Positions 63,001 to 64,000 of a stretch of 64,000 bases of DNA are shown here, piece by piece (the first letter of the stretch is position 1; each line of letters begins with the position of its first letter). Origin of the DNA: Ichthyophonus hoferi (Eukaryota; Opisthokonta; Ichthyosporea; Ichthyophonida; Ichthyophonidae). The DNA lies in NCBI GenBank assembly GCA_002751075.1, contig NAOQ01000005.1:221433-285432 (forward strand), given 5' to 3'. The position numbers were made by a program, and so were the translations under genes. The notes under the pieces are model-generated. The model did not search any database. It saw only the letters and a program-made list of their open reading frames with translations, and had not been told where the DNA came from.

Positions 63001-63164
63001 AATTAAACTAAAAACTCGCTGAAATACGGAGAACACCACGAGACTACAACTATACACATACACATACACATACACACACCCATTATCAGTTTGATTAACC
63101 ATGTCAGTAATGTTTAGATTCAGAGACCAGTCCTCAGAAGTGAGGAGCTCACTGGTGGCCTTTT
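55532..63164 (-). CDS. TOM1-like VHS-GAT endosomal sorting protein (12 exons, 5' exon missing, at least 310 aa)
   Basis: Exons: 63080-63164, 62402-62477, 62151-62249, 61246-61360, 60611-60663, 60090-60173, 59520-59618, 58959-59037, 58654-58750, 58019-58098, 56554-56586, 55532-55563; every phase closes. VHS domain: EKATSELLTSEDWSLNLNIT, WAIRKRLTNR, VLETCVKNSGLRFHEKIATQ, LTEWVDAFKSSPGEFGPVYD. GAT domain: LQGDLKVVEENIVILNGMID, ATRAMHGRVIGLIDRLEYM, LLETNDKLVEVLERYEQV. A clathrin-box-like LLELDD follows, and the end SSEEFDSFLNSKA matches the TOM1 C-terminal SEEFDKFL. The family binds ubiquitin, Tollip/Endofin and clathrin on endosomes. At about 310 aa it lacks much of the linker of human TOM1 (492 aa). 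The expected first exon (NPF..VGQ.IE) was not found. ATG at 63404 (MYFI|E) would join in phase but lacks the conserved helix. Confidence 0.88.
56990..57022. repeat. (TA)n microsatellite in a TOM1-like intron
   Basis: About fifteen TA units. Confidence 0.8.
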
Positions 63165-63400
63165 CTGTTGAGATGAGATATATTCAATCATTCATGTTTT
63201 TTATGCGTATGTGTGACTATATACGCATCGATAAATGGTATAGTAAGATATAGTAAGATAAAGTAGGATTGAAAATAGCATGGTATGGTACAGTATAGTA
63301 TAGTACAATAGAGTAGGATAGATGGTTTTTCTGTTGGGATGAGGTATATTCAATCATTCATGTTGGGTATGTGTAATTGTATATGTACCGATAAAATACA
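63160..63400. repeat. Duplicated segment containing the splice acceptor of TOM1-like exon 63080-63164
   Basis: 63161-63235 and 63325-63400 share TTTTCTGTTGRGATGAGRTA, TATTCAATCATTCATG and GTATGTGT. The acceptor CAACAG is present in both copies; only the first adjoins coding sequence. Confidence 0.6.
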
Positions 63401-63608
63401 TATAGTGGTAGTTTTGATAGCGAGGAAGAAAGTAAGCACAGTTTTGTGTGCAGTATTTTCAAAAAATGCATAATATTTATTTTATAGCGTCATTAAGGTA
63501 AATATAGAGGTATGTACTAGTAGTCAGTATAGGGAAAGTAATTCAAGAAAAATACAAGTGGATAAGATGATTTTCTTATAAAGCAAAAATCAAGATATAT
63601 AGTAAGCA

Positions 63609-63798
63609 CAGTCTAATAAAGAAACTGAAATAAAAACATAAAAGTGCAAACCAATAAATAAGGCGAAAGAAATATGAAAAAAAACAGTCCAATAAATGAA
63701 GAGAACTAAAAACATAAAAATACAGCTCAATAAAGAAAGTGAAATAAAAATATAAAGATACAGTTCAATAAATAAGATATAAAGAAATGCATAGTAGC
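63609..63798. repeat. 38-bp minisatellite, about five units
   Basis: Units start at 63609, 63647, 63685, 63723 and 63761, exactly 38 bp apart, consensus CAGTYCAATAAATAAAGTGA then AATAAAAACATAAAGATA. The minus strand carries an artefactual Phe/Leu-rich frame. Confidence 0.85.
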
Positions 63799-64000
63799 AA
63801 TCCTTCGGCAACGGCCTTAAAAAATAATATTCACAAAACCTATGCTTAGGTTGGATTGAAGATGGAAAAAATAAACTATCGAGTGATATGAGGAACACTG
63901 TATAATAGGATCGAAGAGAAGGGAGTGGGAAAGGTAAGTAAAGCAGAGATTAAAAAAATTGCTCTATGTAATGTACAAGAACTAATTATCCAAATAATAG

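Noticed and set aside
63391-63404. ATG-TAT-TTT-ATC-G as the first exon of the TOM1-like gene
   Set aside because: Phase fits, but the conserved first VHS helix would be missing and the site lies in a duplicated repeat; kept only as a possibility in the gene entry.
63590-63898. 102-codon minus-strand hydrophobic frame as the first exon of the TOM1-like gene
   Set aside because: It is the 38-bp minisatellite translated; it lacks the NPF..VGQ start of the VHS domain.
1-64000. tRNA, rRNA and CRISPR features
   Set aside because: No cloverleaf with a recognisable T-arm or B-box, no rRNA-like conserved blocks, and no regularly spaced dyad repeats with unique spacers were seen on either strand.

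Overview
This window is nuclear DNA from a metazoan with an AT-rich, intron-rich and compact genome. Genes have many short exons with mostly GT-AG introns. Introns are packed with AT microsatellites and CCAAT/ATTGG words. Several products are animal-type (LIN52, AKTIP, TOM1-like, PPP1R11, PA-TM-RING). A bacterial-style CorA channel is also present. A demosponge of the Amphimedon type is my best guess; this is inference and I could not check it.

Layout. 1-2361: nothing supported. 2362-14584 (-): a 17-exon gene for a predicted 532-residue protein with an acidic N-terminus, two EF-hands and a complete CorA Mg2+ channel; this is the most unusual item. 14585-17773: intergenic with old repeats. 17774-19778 (-): PPP1R11 (protein phosphatase 1 inhibitor-3). 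20284-26061 (+): WDR4, head-to-head with PPP1R11 across about 500 bp. 26062-30758: repeats, a hypothetical two-exon gene (27039-27663, -), other coding-like pieces and an assembly gap. 30759-31628 (-): AKTIP, single exon, about 106 bp from the inferred start-codon-only first exon of VPS29 (31735-35602, +). 37128-39660 (+): LIN52-like, C-terminus unresolved. 39661-46217: repeat-rich, with two gap-linked duplications, a CAGGG-ended inverted-repeat element and an inverted duplication of coding-like sequence. 46218-48425 (-): PA-TM-RING E3 ligase of the RNF13/RNF167 type. 48426-55531: intergenic, with a foldback element, a 176-bp tandem duplication, a coding-like ORF and a gap. 55532-63164 (-): TOM1-like VHS-GAT protein, first exon not found.

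The genes are unrelated housekeeping functions: Mg2+ transport, PP1 control, tRNA m7G methylation, endosomal sorting (AKTIP, VPS29, TOM1-like, PA-TM-RING) and the MuvB complex. Four of them act on the endolysosomal system, but I see no sequence evidence that this is more than chance. I joined exons by eye using splice consensus, phase continuity and remembered family alignments. Where phase arithmetic closes exactly I am confident; where it does not, I say so.
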